Of a DNA stretch of 64,000 bases, positions 11,641 through 23,518 are shown in pieces; positions within the stretch are counted from its first letter, which is position 1, and each line of letters opens with the position of its first letter. The notes below the pieces were generated by a model. That model did not search any database. It was not told the DNA's origin and worked only from the letters and a program-made list of their open reading frames with translations. A program made the position numbers and the translations under genes. This stretch comes from Typhlomys cinereus (Eukaryota > Chordata > Mammalia > Rodentia > Platacanthomyidae): the NCBI GenBank assembly GCA_023101885.1, contig JALPQD010000414.1, positions 1,869,276-1,933,275 of the forward strand, given 5' to 3'.

Positions 11641-12589
11641 AGGGAGACATTTACCAGACGCTTGTGGCGATATCCACATAAATGAGTTATATTTGCATTC
11701 CTCATTCTTGGACCTGAACTCTATGTGATTCACCTGCTGGTTAGATCACTTACTGGTTAGATTCCCACCCACAAAGTCCTCTGCATACAGTATTGTAGCA
11801 CTATTTGTCATGTAACTTTTCATCTTCTGCTGCCTTGCTGAATCACACTAAGACAATCCTTGGTTTCCTGTCATCTGTATCTTATAACACACCAGTATGG
11901 CACCATTTCTTCCATATTTGTTTTCTGGTCATTAGAATAGTGGTCTCTTGGATGTTGTCCATTGGCTGTGTGTACTTCAGGCTGTCTTAACAATTCACAT
12001 ATTTGGTTTTTGTGCAATCCAAGTTGTTCAAGTATGGCCAAGCTTCCTCATGTCACAGAGGTTGTACTTCAGTAATGGACTTAATAATGCTACTAGGAAT
12101 CCATACCACTTGTGGATTCTATTTGGCCTGGTAAATTGGCATCGAAAACTGTCTCCTACTTCCTTGGCCCTCACGTTACATGCCCCACTCAAGGGCTACT
12201 AATCTCTAACATTTAATTTTTGACAGGCAACATCCAGGTCCCTAGTGGTCTGTAGGAGCTAGTCACAAGCGAGTGAGTACTTTCTTGTGCCTCAGAGAAG
12301 CATGGGTAATCATGTTGCTTGGCTTCTTTGCTACCAAGGCTCATGAAGCTCATTCAGCCTCTTCCCCCTTCACCAGACCCTCACTGTACTGCCTGTTGAC
12401 ACGTTTTCCCCAGTTTAACCAGCTCAGAAAGCTGAACATTTCCTAAGGCCTGCAGTATTTTGAATAAGGTTATCATTAACGGCTTTATATGCTGGGTCAT
12501 GGACTTCCTGACTGTCCAATTCTTTCCACTGATTTTAACAGTTTTCGGTTCCAGACTTTTTTTTTTTTTAACAGTGTAGAGCTCTATTT

Positions 12590-12780
12590 TTTTTTTTCTT
12601 TCTTCCCACAGTCATAAAAGAAAACATGAAAGAACTTCCATTCATCCTCCCTTTTACTTAATTTTATGGCCAAATCAGAGGCTAATGTGAAGAAGCAAAC
12701 AATTTCTTTCAAGGCAGAGAGCTCAGCCTCAATAGATGTCTTATCACCTGTAGCAAGGCACTGCATTCCCAGCTCTCCCA
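12590..12780 (-). pseudogene. possible upstream pol (RNase H-like) remnant
   Basis: A 65-codon minus-strand frame lies on the expected upstream side of the integrase-like block. Only a short AEL-type motif suggests RNase H, so this is a guess from position and a weak motif. Confidence 0.2.
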
Positions 12781-13129
12781 TCCCATCCCCTATGTAGTGC
12801 TCTCAGGGACAGCTGCATATTCTCTAGTCCATTAGGCACTCTGGAGTGTATTCACACTCCATAGTACATGGAGCATGTTCACTTAGGGTTTTCCTCTGCA
12901 GTTTCTCCATCCTGCTTCTTTTTGTGTCTGAGGGGGTCCTTTTCCTGTTTGGGTAACAACTATGTGAATTTCCCAGGGACACATAAAGGAAGCGCCTGCC
13001 TCTGAAATGGGAACTCTTAAGTTCCACCAGCACTGAGCTGAGGGCAGACACAAACCTGAAAAACTATGTGTTTTATGTGGACTTTGTACTTGTCTGCATC
13101 ATAAACATTGAAGGTGTCCGTCCATGTTA

Positions 13130-13240
13130 TCTAACTTTAGAAGGGTAGTTTTGCTCGGCTGCAGTCCAGCATGTTGCCTCAGTGTACAGAACAACTAGAT
13201 GGTGTCCTGTTGCAAAATGGTGTGACTGCAGCTAAAACTC
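13130..13240 (+). repeat. unclassified repeat, copy 2
   Basis: Partner of 8090-8210. Each copy ends near a B2-like SINE. Confidence 0.4.
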
Positions 13241-13249
13241 AGAGGATTG

Positions 13250-13500
13250 GGCTAGGGAGATGGCCCAAGGGAAAAGCCTCTGCCTCCCAAGCAGAAGAAC
13301 CTGAGTTCAGATCCCCAGATGCCACATGAAAATGCCAGGTAGATGTATGGCAGTGGCCTACAATTCTGGCCCTGGAAGGCAGAGCCCAGGACACCTCAGT
13401 GCATAACAATAAAGAGGTAAAGCAATCCAGGATGATTCCTGATGTCAACCTTAGGCCTCCACTGGCACACACACTCAGGTGCCCTCTGGCACTCTCTCTC
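13250..13500 (+). repeat. B2-like SINE
   Basis: Head 'gggctagggagatggccc', B box-like 'cctgagttcagatcccc', and the family body ending in CA-rich sequence. An older copy without a clear A tail. Confidence 0.85.
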
Positions 13501-13504
13501 AAAA

Positions 13505-13800
13505 TTCCCCAAACAAGGCTGGAGAGAAGGCTCAGGGGTTAAGACTCTTAAGACTCTGTCTTGCAAGCAGAAGGTCCTGAGTTCAGATCCTAGGTCTTAT
13601 GTAAAAATGCCAGGTGGAAAAAGCCCTGACCTGCACTTCCCACTCTGGTGGGTGGAGCCTGGGAAGTCCCAGAGCAAATCAAGAAGGAGGTAGAAGCCAT
13701 CCATGATGATTCCTGAAGTCACCCTTGGTTCTCCACAAGAACACACAGTGCTCTTTGATACACTTACACACACAGAGAAAGAGTAAATAAAATATTAAAG
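13505..13800 (+). repeat. B2-like SINE
   Basis: Head 'ggctggagagaaggctcagg', body 'ctggtgggtggagcctggga', tail 'aaataaaatatt'. It lies directly behind the preceding SINE. Confidence 0.9.
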
Positions 13801-14168
13801 TTCCCCAAACAGAAACAAACAATAAGGAAGATTATTCTCCTTATGTCTCCAAAAAGTAAGATATTAGGGAAACAAGAATGCTCTGAGTACAGTATCCTTT
13901 TTCTAGGACTTAGACTGCTAGTTATGATTTCTGTCTCATTACTGATAAATATGAAAACTTGAAAGTCCACACACTACAATGTGGGTTGACTCTTAACTCA
14001 AGATGTGTATCAGAAATTGACTAAACAGGCAAACATCTTCCTTTGTGTGTGCCTGAGACTGAGGATGACTGGGACTGAACTCCACAATACTTCTATTTTA
14101 ATTTGCTGTGATGGCACATAACTGTAGTCTTGATACTGGGCTCGATTTTGGGGTTCTAACAGGATAGT

Positions 14169-14188
14169 TGAGAGAGAGAGAGAGAGAG
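14169..14188. repeat. (GA)n microsatellite
   Basis: Short GA run. Confidence 0.9.
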
Positions 14189-14299
14189 GACAGTAAACAA
14201 AGACAATCTCAACAGAATTCAGAATGCGCTTTATTGTGGTAAGGTGTCAAGGGACTAAGCTCTTCCATGGGAAAGTGAGCTGCATGGGGAGTCAGTCTT

Positions 14300-14343
14300 T
14301 TTTTAACTTTCTCTCTCTCATTCTTTCTTTCTCTCTCTCTCAT

Positions 14344-14387
<44 letters not shown>

Positions 14388-14600
14388 ACACACATGAGAG
14401 AGAGAGAGAGAACTGTGTCTTCAGAAATCATCCTGGATAGCTACTATCTCTTTTGCTTTGCTCTGGGATTTCCCAGCCTCTGCCCACCAGGACCATTAGT
14501 GCATTTCTACCTGGCATTTTTACCTGGGACCTGGGATCTGAGCTCAGGACCTTCTGCTTGCGAAGCAGTTCCCTCCCTTTTATCCACTTGCCCAGAGAAT
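14300..14600 (-). repeat. B2-like SINE, antisense, with long (TC)n/(AG)n tail
   Basis: The tail side is a large CT microsatellite (about 14306-14384) followed by an AG run (14396-14411). The body 'ctctgcccaccaggacc' and the head remnant follow. A head-like end near 14595 is diverged. Confidence 0.8.
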
Positions 14601-14859
14601 TGACCTACCCATGATGGGCTGGCTCTCCCCCATCAATCTTCTGCAGACTCATTTAGGATTTAACAACTAGCTCTCCACAAATGTGCCCAGAACCAAAGCC
14701 TTCAATTGCCAAGTTAACACCAGTAGCTATCTATCACACAAAGGAACTTCGAATTAAAAAAAAAAAAAGAACAAAACAAAACAAAAAAAAAACCTCACTT
14801 CACCTGTTAGAATATCTGAAATTTGAAAGTGAATTATTCCTGTGGCAGACAAGGATGCC

Positions 14860-15330
14860 AAGCAACAGGAATTACAAAAATTACTACAGACATTACAAAA
14901 AAGTACAGCCACTTTGAAAGACAGTTTGGCAATGTCTTATAAAACCGAACATAATCTTAACATGTGATCTAGCAACTGTGCTCCTTGGTATTTACCCAAC
15001 TAATTTGGAATTTTATGTCCACACAAAAAACCTACATGTGAATGTTTACAGCAGCTGTATTTGTGATCAGCCAAACTTGGAAGTAACCAAAATGTCCTTC
15101 AGTACTTTGGTAAATAAACAGGAGGGAACATCTAGAGAACAGTCTATTATTCAGAGATAAAGAGAAATGAATTATCATGATACAGGGGGAGGCTGAATGA
15201 ATATTTATAAAAGTCAGTCCAAAAAGGCTACATACTGTATGATTCCAACCATATGACACAGTATGAAAAAGATTAGTAATCAGAATACTTAAGGCAAGGG
15301 GAGAAAAACATGAATAGGTGAACCACAAGA
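14860..15330 (+). mobile_element. old L1 3' fragment
   Basis: It keeps the order typical of the end of L1 ORF2 and the 3' UTR: 'agccactttgaaagacagtt', 'gtatttacccaac', 'tgtttacagcagctgtattt', and a late block with 'tattattcagagataaa'. Highly diverged; ORFs destroyed. Confidence 0.65.
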
Positions 15331-15714
15331 TTTTAAGGTCTGTGCAAGGATTCTATGATAACACAAGCACACTTTCTTAGCATGGTGCATCTCCCAAACT
15401 CATTCAACTTCAGAATACAAAAAGCATAAACCTCTCATCCTAATTACGAAGGAATCTGCGACAACAGAATTCCATATGCAAGGACTGTCTAGGCAACTTA
15501 CTGAGATACAATCTCAAAACATGAGGTAGATGGCCTGCCTAGCCAGCATGAGGTTGTAGCTTTAAACACACACACAGAGAAGAGAGAATAAAAGAGTGAA
15601 CCTCAACCTCAATATACACACATAAAAGTAATCAGGTAGGTCATAGAAAATCTCAAAAAATGGAATATAATACAAACAATACAGTAGCATTGTAAGTTTA
15701 TGAAATAAGTGAAG

Positions 15715-15850
15715 AGACTAGGATGTGATGGGCACATGCCTGAAATCCTAGTATCCAGATTACTAAAGCAGGGGGATTCATTTTTGAGACCAGCTTGGGC
15801 TACATAGTGAGCTCCTGGCCAGATAGACCTAGAGCAAACTTGTCTCAAAA
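15715..15850 (+). repeat. B1-type SINE
   Basis: 'gatgggcacatgcctgaaat...' to 'gcttgggctacatagtgagc ... cttgtctcaaaaa' is a diverged full-length B1. Confidence 0.75.
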
Positions 15851-16552
15851 AGAACCACCCCCGACTAAAAAAATTAATCTACTGAAGAAAAGGGAGGCAA
15901 TCTCAGTCACTTTGGAAATGAACAGTCTATCAAAGTAATGGAAAACAACCAAACTACATAATCACTGTACTCTAGTAGATAAAAGTTGCTTCCCATGGGA
16001 GTACAAGCTTGAAATTCTGCAAATAACTTTACATGTATTATGGAAATCAAACAATTCAATTAAGTGCATAGCAGATGGTGGGAGAGTTGGGTTTCTTAGC
16101 TAGAATGGAAATTTACAGATAAGCAAGAAAGGACAATAGGATTTATGAAGTAATGAACTAAATGTCAGCAAAAGCAAATGCTAGTTACATAAAAATGTGT
16201 TCTATGTAGAAATATGCATGCATATGCAAGTGCATAGGTTAATATGCACACATACATTTCCTTGCTCTATCTATACAAAGGATGTAGAAATAATGAAATG
16301 CAGTAGTAATGAGTAAATCCAGTGATCATATACCATCTATCTTAGTTTCTTTGCCTGTTACTGTAATAAAATACACTGACCAAAGCAACCTAAGTGTTGT
16401 GTTTAGCTTACAGTTTGAGGGTACAGTTCATCACTGTGAGGAAGTCAAAGTAGCAAGAGCTTCAGACAGCTGGGCACATCACACCCACTATCAGGAAGCA
16501 GAAAGTGATGAGCCCTTGTCCTCAACTCACTTTCTCTCCCCACCTAGGAAAT
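15851..16552. other. intergenic, nothing recognised
   Basis: AT-rich sequence without a gene or named repeat. Confidence 0.4.
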
Positions 16553-16850
16553 GGTACCACCCAGTAGCTCAGTGCTTTAAACGTCTGCTGAGACGCAAAA
16601 GGACTGGAATATAGATCCCCAGATGCCATGTAAAAATGCCAGGTGAGTATGGTGGTCCACTTATAATTCCAGCCTCAGAAGGTGGAGACTAGAAATCCCT
16701 AGAGCAAGCTGGCTAGTGAGACTAGCCCTATCAGCAAGCTTAGGGTTTAGAGATCTGGCCTAAAAGAATGAGGAAGGCTGGTTGAGGCTGATTCCCAATA
16801 TCAAGTTCAGGTCTCCACATGCACACATACATAAAAATGGACAAAGAAAC
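16553..16850 (+). repeat. tRNA-derived SINE, second subfamily
   Basis: It matches 39074-39420 in having an extra internal block ('agagcaagctggctagtgagactag ...') between the shared head and the 'aggctgattc' tail region. This distinguishes it from the commoner B2-like copies. Confidence 0.65.
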
Positions 16851-16880
16851 CAAAAACAACCCTTTGAAAATACAAGAAAA

Positions 16881-17555
16881 GCCCTTTTCGCACCCTAAAC
16901 CCGCTCCGCCGGTCGGGACGCGCGCGCGCGCGGTCCAGCCGGGCGTCCACGCCGCGCCCTAGCTGGTGAGTACCCCCACCCGCCCCCCCGCGCACCGCCC
17001 ACCAGGACCCCCAGGTCGGCCCCCAGGGACCCGGCTCCGCCTCCCACCATCCAGCCGGAGCCGCGCGCGGGACCCAGGGACCAGGAGGACCTCCCCCTGC
17101 GCCCGGCTCGCCCCAGCTGCCCTCGGGTTAAATAGCTCCACGCCGTCGCCCCCATCCCCCCTTTCGCACCCTAAACCCGCTCCGCCGGTCGGGACGCGCG
17201 CGCGCGCGGTCCAGCCGGGCGTCCACGCCGCGCCCTAGCTGGTGAGTACCCCCCCCCCCCCCCCCCCCGCGAACCGCCCACCAGGACTCCCAGGTCGGCC
17301 CACAGGGACCCGGCTCCGCCTCCCACCATCCAGCCGGAGCCGCGTACGGGACCCAGGGACCAGGAGGACCTCCCCCTGCGTCCGAGCCCCGCCCCAGCTG
17401 CCCTCGGGTTAAATAGCTCCACGCCGTCGCCCCCATCCCCCCTTTGCACCCCGACCCGCTCCACCGGTCGGGACGCGCGCGCACGGTCCAGCCGGGCCTC
17501 ATCCCACGACCTAGGTAAGTCTCCGCCCGCCCCACCGACCAGGACCACAGGCCAA
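16881..17555 (+). promoter_or_regulatory. L1 5' UTR promoter monomers (about 276-280 bp tandem units)
   Basis: Two nearly complete units start with 'gcaccctaaacccgctcc' at 16890 and 17166, and a third, diverged and shortened unit starts at 17446. Each contains a CG-alternating run, a 'ggttaaatagctcc' block and a 'ctggtgagta' or 'ctaggtaagt' splice-donor-like site. The second unit has a run of 20 C (17249-17268). Tandem 5' monomers are a known promoter design of mouse-lineage L1s, where extra units raise transcription. The sequence here does not resemble the mouse A, F or T monomers as I remember them. Confidence 0.85.
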
Positions 17556-17596
17556 ATAATTCAGTTTAGTGAAATTGAGAGATCTTAAGAGTTAAA

Positions 17597-18665
17597 ATGA
17601 CAATGCCAAAGTCAAAGTGCAAATCCATGAGAAGCAACAATCAAGTAAACAAATTTCCCACTGAAGAAATTAATCCCACAATGTTAGACTCCAACAAGAA
17701 CAAACCCATGGAAAAAGGCCAAGAAAGCCCCACCCAGGATAAAGACTTTCAAAATATGATCATTACCATGTTCAATACTATGAAAGAGGAAATCCGGGAG
17801 GAATTACATAATCGAATCAATCGCTTTGAAGAGGAACACAACAGACATCTGGAGGAGTTGAGAAAAACAGTGCAAGAAACAAAAAGTGGCATAGAGCAGT
17901 TAAAACAAACTCAAGCAGAGTTTAAAACTGAGCTAAAAGACAAGTTATCTTCAACCCAGAACGCCACAGAGTCTTACCAACAGAACTAATGAAGCAGAAA
18001 ACAGAATTTCAGACCTTGAAGATAAAGTGGGAGTACTAATCAGCTCAATGGAAGAGGTTGTTAAAGCCAAAAAGATACTTGAGAGAAATATCCAAGAGAT
18101 ATGGGACACCCTGAAGAAGCCTAACATGCGTATTCATGGAATACCAGAGCAAGAATCTCAAAATACCACCCCTGAGGAAATTTTTCAAACGATCATCAAG
18201 GAAAACTTTCCTCATCTAAAAAAAGAGAGGCCCATCCATATACAAGAGGCATTCCGCACCCCAAACAGATACGACCAAAATAGAAGCACGCCGCGGCAAA
18301 TAATAGTTAAAACACTCCACATTCAAGATAAAGAACTGGTGCTGAGAGCTTCAAGGGAGAAAAAACAAGTCACTTTTAAAGGTAAACCTATTAAAATAAC
18401 AAATGACTTCTCAGTCGAAACAGTAAAAGCAAGAAGAGCTTGGAGAGACATACTTCAAGTATTGAATGAGCAAAAATGTCAACCCAGGCTGATTTACCCT
18501 GCAAAACTATCAGTCATGATCGAGGGAGAAAGAAAAATTTTCCAGCACAAAGACAACTTTAAGGGATACATGGCCACCAAACCAGGCCTTCAAAAAATGC
18601 TAGAAATGATACTCAAGCGTGAAGAAAAAAACAGGCATATCCAGGAGAACAGAAGGCAAGTATAA
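17597..18665 (+). pseudogene. L1 ORF1 (ORF1p), one frameshift
   Basis: ORF1p is the L1 RNA-binding chaperone: it trimerises by a coiled coil and coats the L1 RNA in the cytoplasmic RNP. The first frame runs 17597-17989 (start MTMPKSK); the charged, heptad-like segment from about residue 50 is the coiled coil. A frameshift near 17975 moves the rest into another frame, from about 17972 to the stop at 18663-18665. That part holds the RRM and C-terminal domain, with typical segments such as 'HIQEAFRTPNRYD' and 'KPGLQKMLEMI'. The combined length of about 355 codons is normal for a rodent ORF1p. No nonsense codon other than the frameshift is seen. Cause: an indel in 'gagtcttacc', or a sequencing error. 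Confidence 0.9.
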
Positions 18666-18715
18666 CATCATTAAAAAAGAAGCAATATACTTATAAAAGC
18701 TACTAAACATAATAA

Positions 18716-21700
18716 ATGTCTGGAATTAACAATAGTTTCTCCATTATAACACTAAATGTTAATGGAATTAATTCACCGATCAAGAGACACAGATTACAAA
18801 CATGGATTAAAAATCACAATCCATCAATCTGCTGCCTGCAGGAAACCCATCTCACCACAAAAGATAGGCACGCTCTAAAAATAAAAGTCTGGTCAACAAT
18901 TCTACAAGCTAATGGAAGCAGAAAACAGGCAGGGGTAGCCATTATGCTATCAGACAAAGTGGACTTCAAACCAAAGAAAATTATAAGAGACTCGGATGGA
19001 TACTACATTTTAGTCACAGGTACAATTCACCAGGAAGACTTCACAATACTGAACATATATGCACCCAATACGGGCCCCTCCACATTCATTAAGAAAACCC
19101 TACAGCGTCTAAAGCAAGAAATCAATCCCCAAACGATAATTCTTGGGGACTTCAACACCGCCCTGTCAACATGGGATAGATCAACAGGTCAAAAGCTTAA
19201 CAGAGACACTATGGAACTTAATCAAACCCTGAAAGAAATGGACCTTACAGATCTCTATCGAACTTTTCACCCACACACCAAAGAATACACATTTTTCTCA
19301 GCAGCACACGGAACTTTCTCCAAAATAGATCACATATTGGGCCACAAAATGAATCTACACATATACAAGAAACCTGTGCCCTATCAGACCATCACGGCCT
19401 AAAGCTGGACATCCACAACACATCAAACAAGAGAAAATACACTAACTCCTGGAAACTTAACACTATGATGCTGAATGAGACATGGATTCAGGAAGAAATT
19501 AAAAAGGAAATTCAAGATTTCCTGAAAGTGAATGATAACGAAAATACAATTTACCAAAATCTCTGGGACACAATGAAAGCTGTTCTAAGAGGTAAGTTCA
19601 TAGCTCTTAATGCCTACGTCAAAAAAATGGAAACGTCAGAAATAAACAACTTAACAATGCAGCTTAAAGCTTTAGAGAAGCTAGAGCAATCTGATCCCAA
19701 AAGTAGTAGAAGAGAGGAGATTAGCAAAATAAGGGGAGAAATATCTGAAATCGAGATTAAGAAAACGATAGAAAAAATCAACCAGTCAAAAAGCTGGTTC
19801 TTTGAAAAAATCAATAAGATTGATACACCCCTAGCGAAACTAACCAAAAGCAAGAGAGAGAAAACCCAAATTAACAAAATTAGAAATGAACATGGAGTTA
19901 TCACTACTGATACCCAAGAAATCCAGAGAATTATAACATCATATTTCAAAAACTTATACTCTGTGAAGTTTGACAACACAAAAGAGATGGATGAATTTCT
20001 AAGTAAACACAACTTACCTAAATTGAATCAGGAAGTTGTGAATTATTTAAATAGTCCTATAACATATAAGGAAATTGAGGAAGTAATCTCGAATCTTCCC
20101 ACCAAAAAATGTCCTGGACCAGATGGATTCAGCACAGAGTTCTACCAGACATTTAAGGAGTTAATAACACCAATACTCCTTAAACTGTTCCATCAAATAG
20201 CAAAGGAAGGAACACTACCAAATTCCTTCTATGAAGCTAATATCGTTTTAATCCCAAAACCTAATAAAGATTCGCTTAAAAAAGAAAACTATAGGCCGAT
20301 CTCCCTGATGAACACAGACGCAAAGATTCTCAACAAAGTCTTAGCAAATCGGATTCAAAAACATATTAAAAAGATCATTCATGGGGACCAAGTAGGCTTC
20401 ATCCCCAGCACACAAGGTTGGTTCAACATACGCAAATCAATAAATGTAATTCATCATATAAACCAGTCCAAAGTCCAAGACCACATGATACTCTCGATAG
20501 ATGCAGAAAAAGCTTTTGACAAGATCCAACAGCCTTTTATGATCAAAACGCTAGAGACAGTAGGAATGGAAGGAACCTTTATCAATATAATAAAAGCTAT
20601 ATACAACAAGCCCACAGCAAGGATTATGCTCAATGGGGAACAATTGGAAGCATTCCCACTTCGATCAGGAACTAGACAAGGCTGTCCACTCTCACCACTT
20701 CTATTCAATATTGTACTTGAAGTCTTAGCTGAAGCCATAAGACAAGAAAGGGACATAAGAGGGATTCAAATCGGCAAGGAAGAAGTCAAGCTATCCCTAT
20801 TTGCAGATGACATGATCTTATACCTGAGTGATCCCAAAAACTCCACCAGGAAGCTCCTGGAACTAATTGAGAAGTTCAGCAGGGTGGCAGGATACAAAAT
20901 AAATGTGCAAAAATCAGAGGCCTTCCTATATGCCCAGAATGAAAGAAGTGAAAAAGCCTTAAGAGAAACAATACCATTTATTATAGCCCCTAAAAAATGA
21001 AATACCTTGGTATAAACCTAACTAAGGAGGTAAAAGACCTTTACAATGAAAACTTTAAAACCCTAAAGAAAGAAATAGCCGAAGACACCAGAAGGTGGAA
21101 AGACCTCCCTTGTTCCTGGATTGGCAGAATCAACATCGTGAAAATGACCATCCTACCAAAGGCAATATACAGATTCAATGCTATACCAATCAAAATCCCA
21201 AAGCAATTCTTCAAAGAAGTTGACCAAACAATCTCAAAGTTCATATGGAGGCACAAAAGACCCAGGATAGCAAAAACAATCCTGAGTAACAAAAACACAG
21301 CTGGAGGTATTACCATACCAAACCTTAGTCTATACTACAAATCCATAGTTGTAAAGACAGCCTGGTATTGGCTCCAAAATAGACACACAGATCAATGGAT
21401 AAGGATTGAAGACCCAGATATAAACCCACAAAGTTACAGCCATTTGGTCTTTGACAAAGGGGCCCAAAGAATCCAATGGAAAAAGAACTGCATCTTCAAC
21501 AAATGGTGCTGGCAAAACTGGATCTCCACATGCAGAAGATTAAAGCTGGACCCGTACTTGTCACCATGTACAAGACTTAATTCCAAATGGATCAAGGACC
21601 TTGATATCAGGCCAGAGACTATAAAAACCATAGTTGAAAGGATAGGGAACTCCCTCGAGCTGATTGGGCTAGGCCAACAGTTCCTAAACAGACATCCAAT

Positions 21701-22526
21701 GGCACAGTCACTGCTACCAACTCTCAACAGTTGGGATCTTGTGAAATTAAAGAGCTTCTGTTCAGATAAAGAGATTGTAACGCGAGCTCAAAGGCAACCC
21801 ACAGAATGGGAGAAAATCTTCACTAACCACATATCTGATAGAGCTCTATTGTCCAGAGTGCACAAAGAACTTAGAAAACTAAACACCAAGGAAACCAATG
21901 GCCCAATTAAAAAATGGGCCCTGGAACTTAAAAGAAACTTTACCAGGGATGAAATTAAAATGTCTAACAAATATCTGAAAAAATGCTCCACTTCTTTAGC
22001 CATCAGGGAAATGCAAATCAAAACTTCCCTGAGATATCATCTCACCCCGGTCAGGATGGCAAAAATCCACAATACTAACAACGACAAATGCTGGAGAGGA
22101 TGTGGAGAGAGGGGAACTCTCCTACATTGCTGGTGGGAATGCAGGCTCATACAGCCACTCTGGCGAGCCGTCTGGAGATTCTTAAAGAAATTAAAGATTG
22201 AAATGCCATATGACCCTGCTATTCCACTTTTGGGAATAACCCCCCATACAGCAGAGGTTCGCCTCGATAGCACAAGCACGACCATGTTCATAGCAGCACT
22301 GTTTACAATAGCAAAGTCATGGAATCAGCCCAAATGTCCAACAGTTGACGAGTGGATAAGGAAACTGTGGTACATCTATACAATGGAGTACTACTCAGCC
22401 ATCAAAAATGATGAATTACTGGAATTTGCCGGGAAATGGATGTCATTAGAAACAATTGTATTAAGTGAAGTATCCCAGACCCAGAAAATTAAGCGCCGTA
22501 TGTACTCCCTAATAGGTGGCTCCTAG
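18716..22526 (+). pseudogene. L1 ORF2 (endonuclease-reverse transcriptase), two frameshifts
   Basis: ORF2p nicks target DNA and copies RNA by target-primed reverse transcription. The endonuclease domain (18716-19402) shows the conserved QETH Glu, the GDFNT Asp/Asn pair and the 'KIDHI' Asp/His. A frameshift near 19372-19383 leads into the frame 19465-21000 with the RT domain, including the active-site FADD at about 20800. A second shift sits at a run of six A (20992-20997), where TGA overlaps ATG. The last frame, 20997-22526, holds the C-terminal region with the CX3CX8HCX3C-type Cys/His block (about 22090-22140) and ends in 'LIGGS'. Combined length about 1,270 codons, normal for the family. 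The first part starts about 50 bp after ORF1. Confidence 0.93.
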
Positions 22527-23518
22527 TACCAAACCCACCCAGCCCACCTAGAGACAGGAATTCCAAGGATTATGAACAGGAGGGATGGGGTAGGAGGGCC
22601 ACACCAGAAAGAAGGAGAGAAGGGACCATGTTACAGCAGGGAAAATAGGCCTCCACCAAGGACCCAAATAAGTAATGAGACATCTGATTAAGTTCACAGA
22701 CTCTTGTTCCTGATCATTTACTACTGAGGGGGAGTGATCTCACCAGAAGAGGAGGGCATATAGTCTGGCAGATAAAAAGTAACAATTTTGCAAATGGGTG
22801 ATAGACCCCTCCCTCACTGTGGTTTCCCACTTTTATTACATCTACCTTGAATGTGCTTTATCACAAGACTCTAACAGCTTTTTGTCTCTGGCCAGGGGGT
22901 AACATACAATGCCCACCAGGATGGAGTGAAGGGCATTGCAGGAGCAGCAAAACTGCAAAAGAAAATCAACAAACCACAATCCAGAACTTCAGAGACTCTA
23001 TATCAACCACCTAGAACTAGGCCAGCTTAGTCTCTCCCCATCTTGAAGCTCAGGGAAATTTGCAGAAGAGGGGGCGGTAAGAGTGTAAGAGCATAAGGAT
23101 GGGAGGAGCAATGATATGTAAGATACTCTATACTAGTTAGGGCTGAAGCAATCATAATTGGACTTTGCATGCCCTGCGCATTGTCCAACACACTGTTGAC
23201 CTCACAAAGTCTAGCATCTGCTAAAGGCACCAAGATCCTTGGAGGCAAAGAATTGGCAGCCACAGCAGTGTTCCTATACCTAAGGGGAACACGGGAAAGG
23301 GTTCGGCAAAGGCCACTGGGTCCTTGTACGTCATCGGAGAGGAGGGCCCAGAGGAAAATCAGTCATGCACAAGAAAGGACTCTCTGGGAATTGGGGTGGG
23401 AGGCACTGGGGGATGGGAAGGGAGAGGGGTGGGGAGGGGGAGCAGGGGGTACGGGGGGAGGAGGAGGGAGGGAGGGAACTGGTGTACCTAATAAGTTTGT
23501 ATGAGCTGAAATAAAAAA
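22527..23518 (+). other. L1 3' UTR with G-rich polypurine tract
   Basis: About 1 kb of non-coding sequence. Positions 23395-23485 are a purine tract with many GGG and GGGG runs that could form G-quadruplexes, as is usual in L1 3' UTRs. It ends 'atgagctgaaat' plus about 10 A. Homologous 3' UTRs occur at 3780-4799, 3009-3532 (antisense) and 59289-60308 (antisense). Confidence 0.9.

Larger units (their letters stand above)
16881..23518 (+). mobile_element. full-length LINE-1 retrotransposon
   Basis: A complete 6.6-kb L1: tandem GC-rich 5' UTR monomers, ORF1, a short inter-ORF gap, ORF2, and a 3' UTR with a G-rich polypurine tract and short poly(A). It is flanked by a perfect 14-bp target-site duplication AAAATACAAGAAAA (16867-16880 and 23519-23532). 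Many intact CpGs in the 5' UTR and the exact duplication imply a recent insertion. The ORFs have no internal nonsense codons but carry three frameshifts (near 17975, 19375 and 20997). As read, it could not supply its own proteins. If the shifts are sequencing errors, it could be close to active. Confidence 0.97.

Noticed and set aside
17128..17548. Long minus-strand open frames in the GC-rich L1 5' UTR
   Set aside because: They repeat with the monomers and consist of Gly/Arg/Pro-rich low-complexity sequence caused by GC content; no sign of coding constraint.
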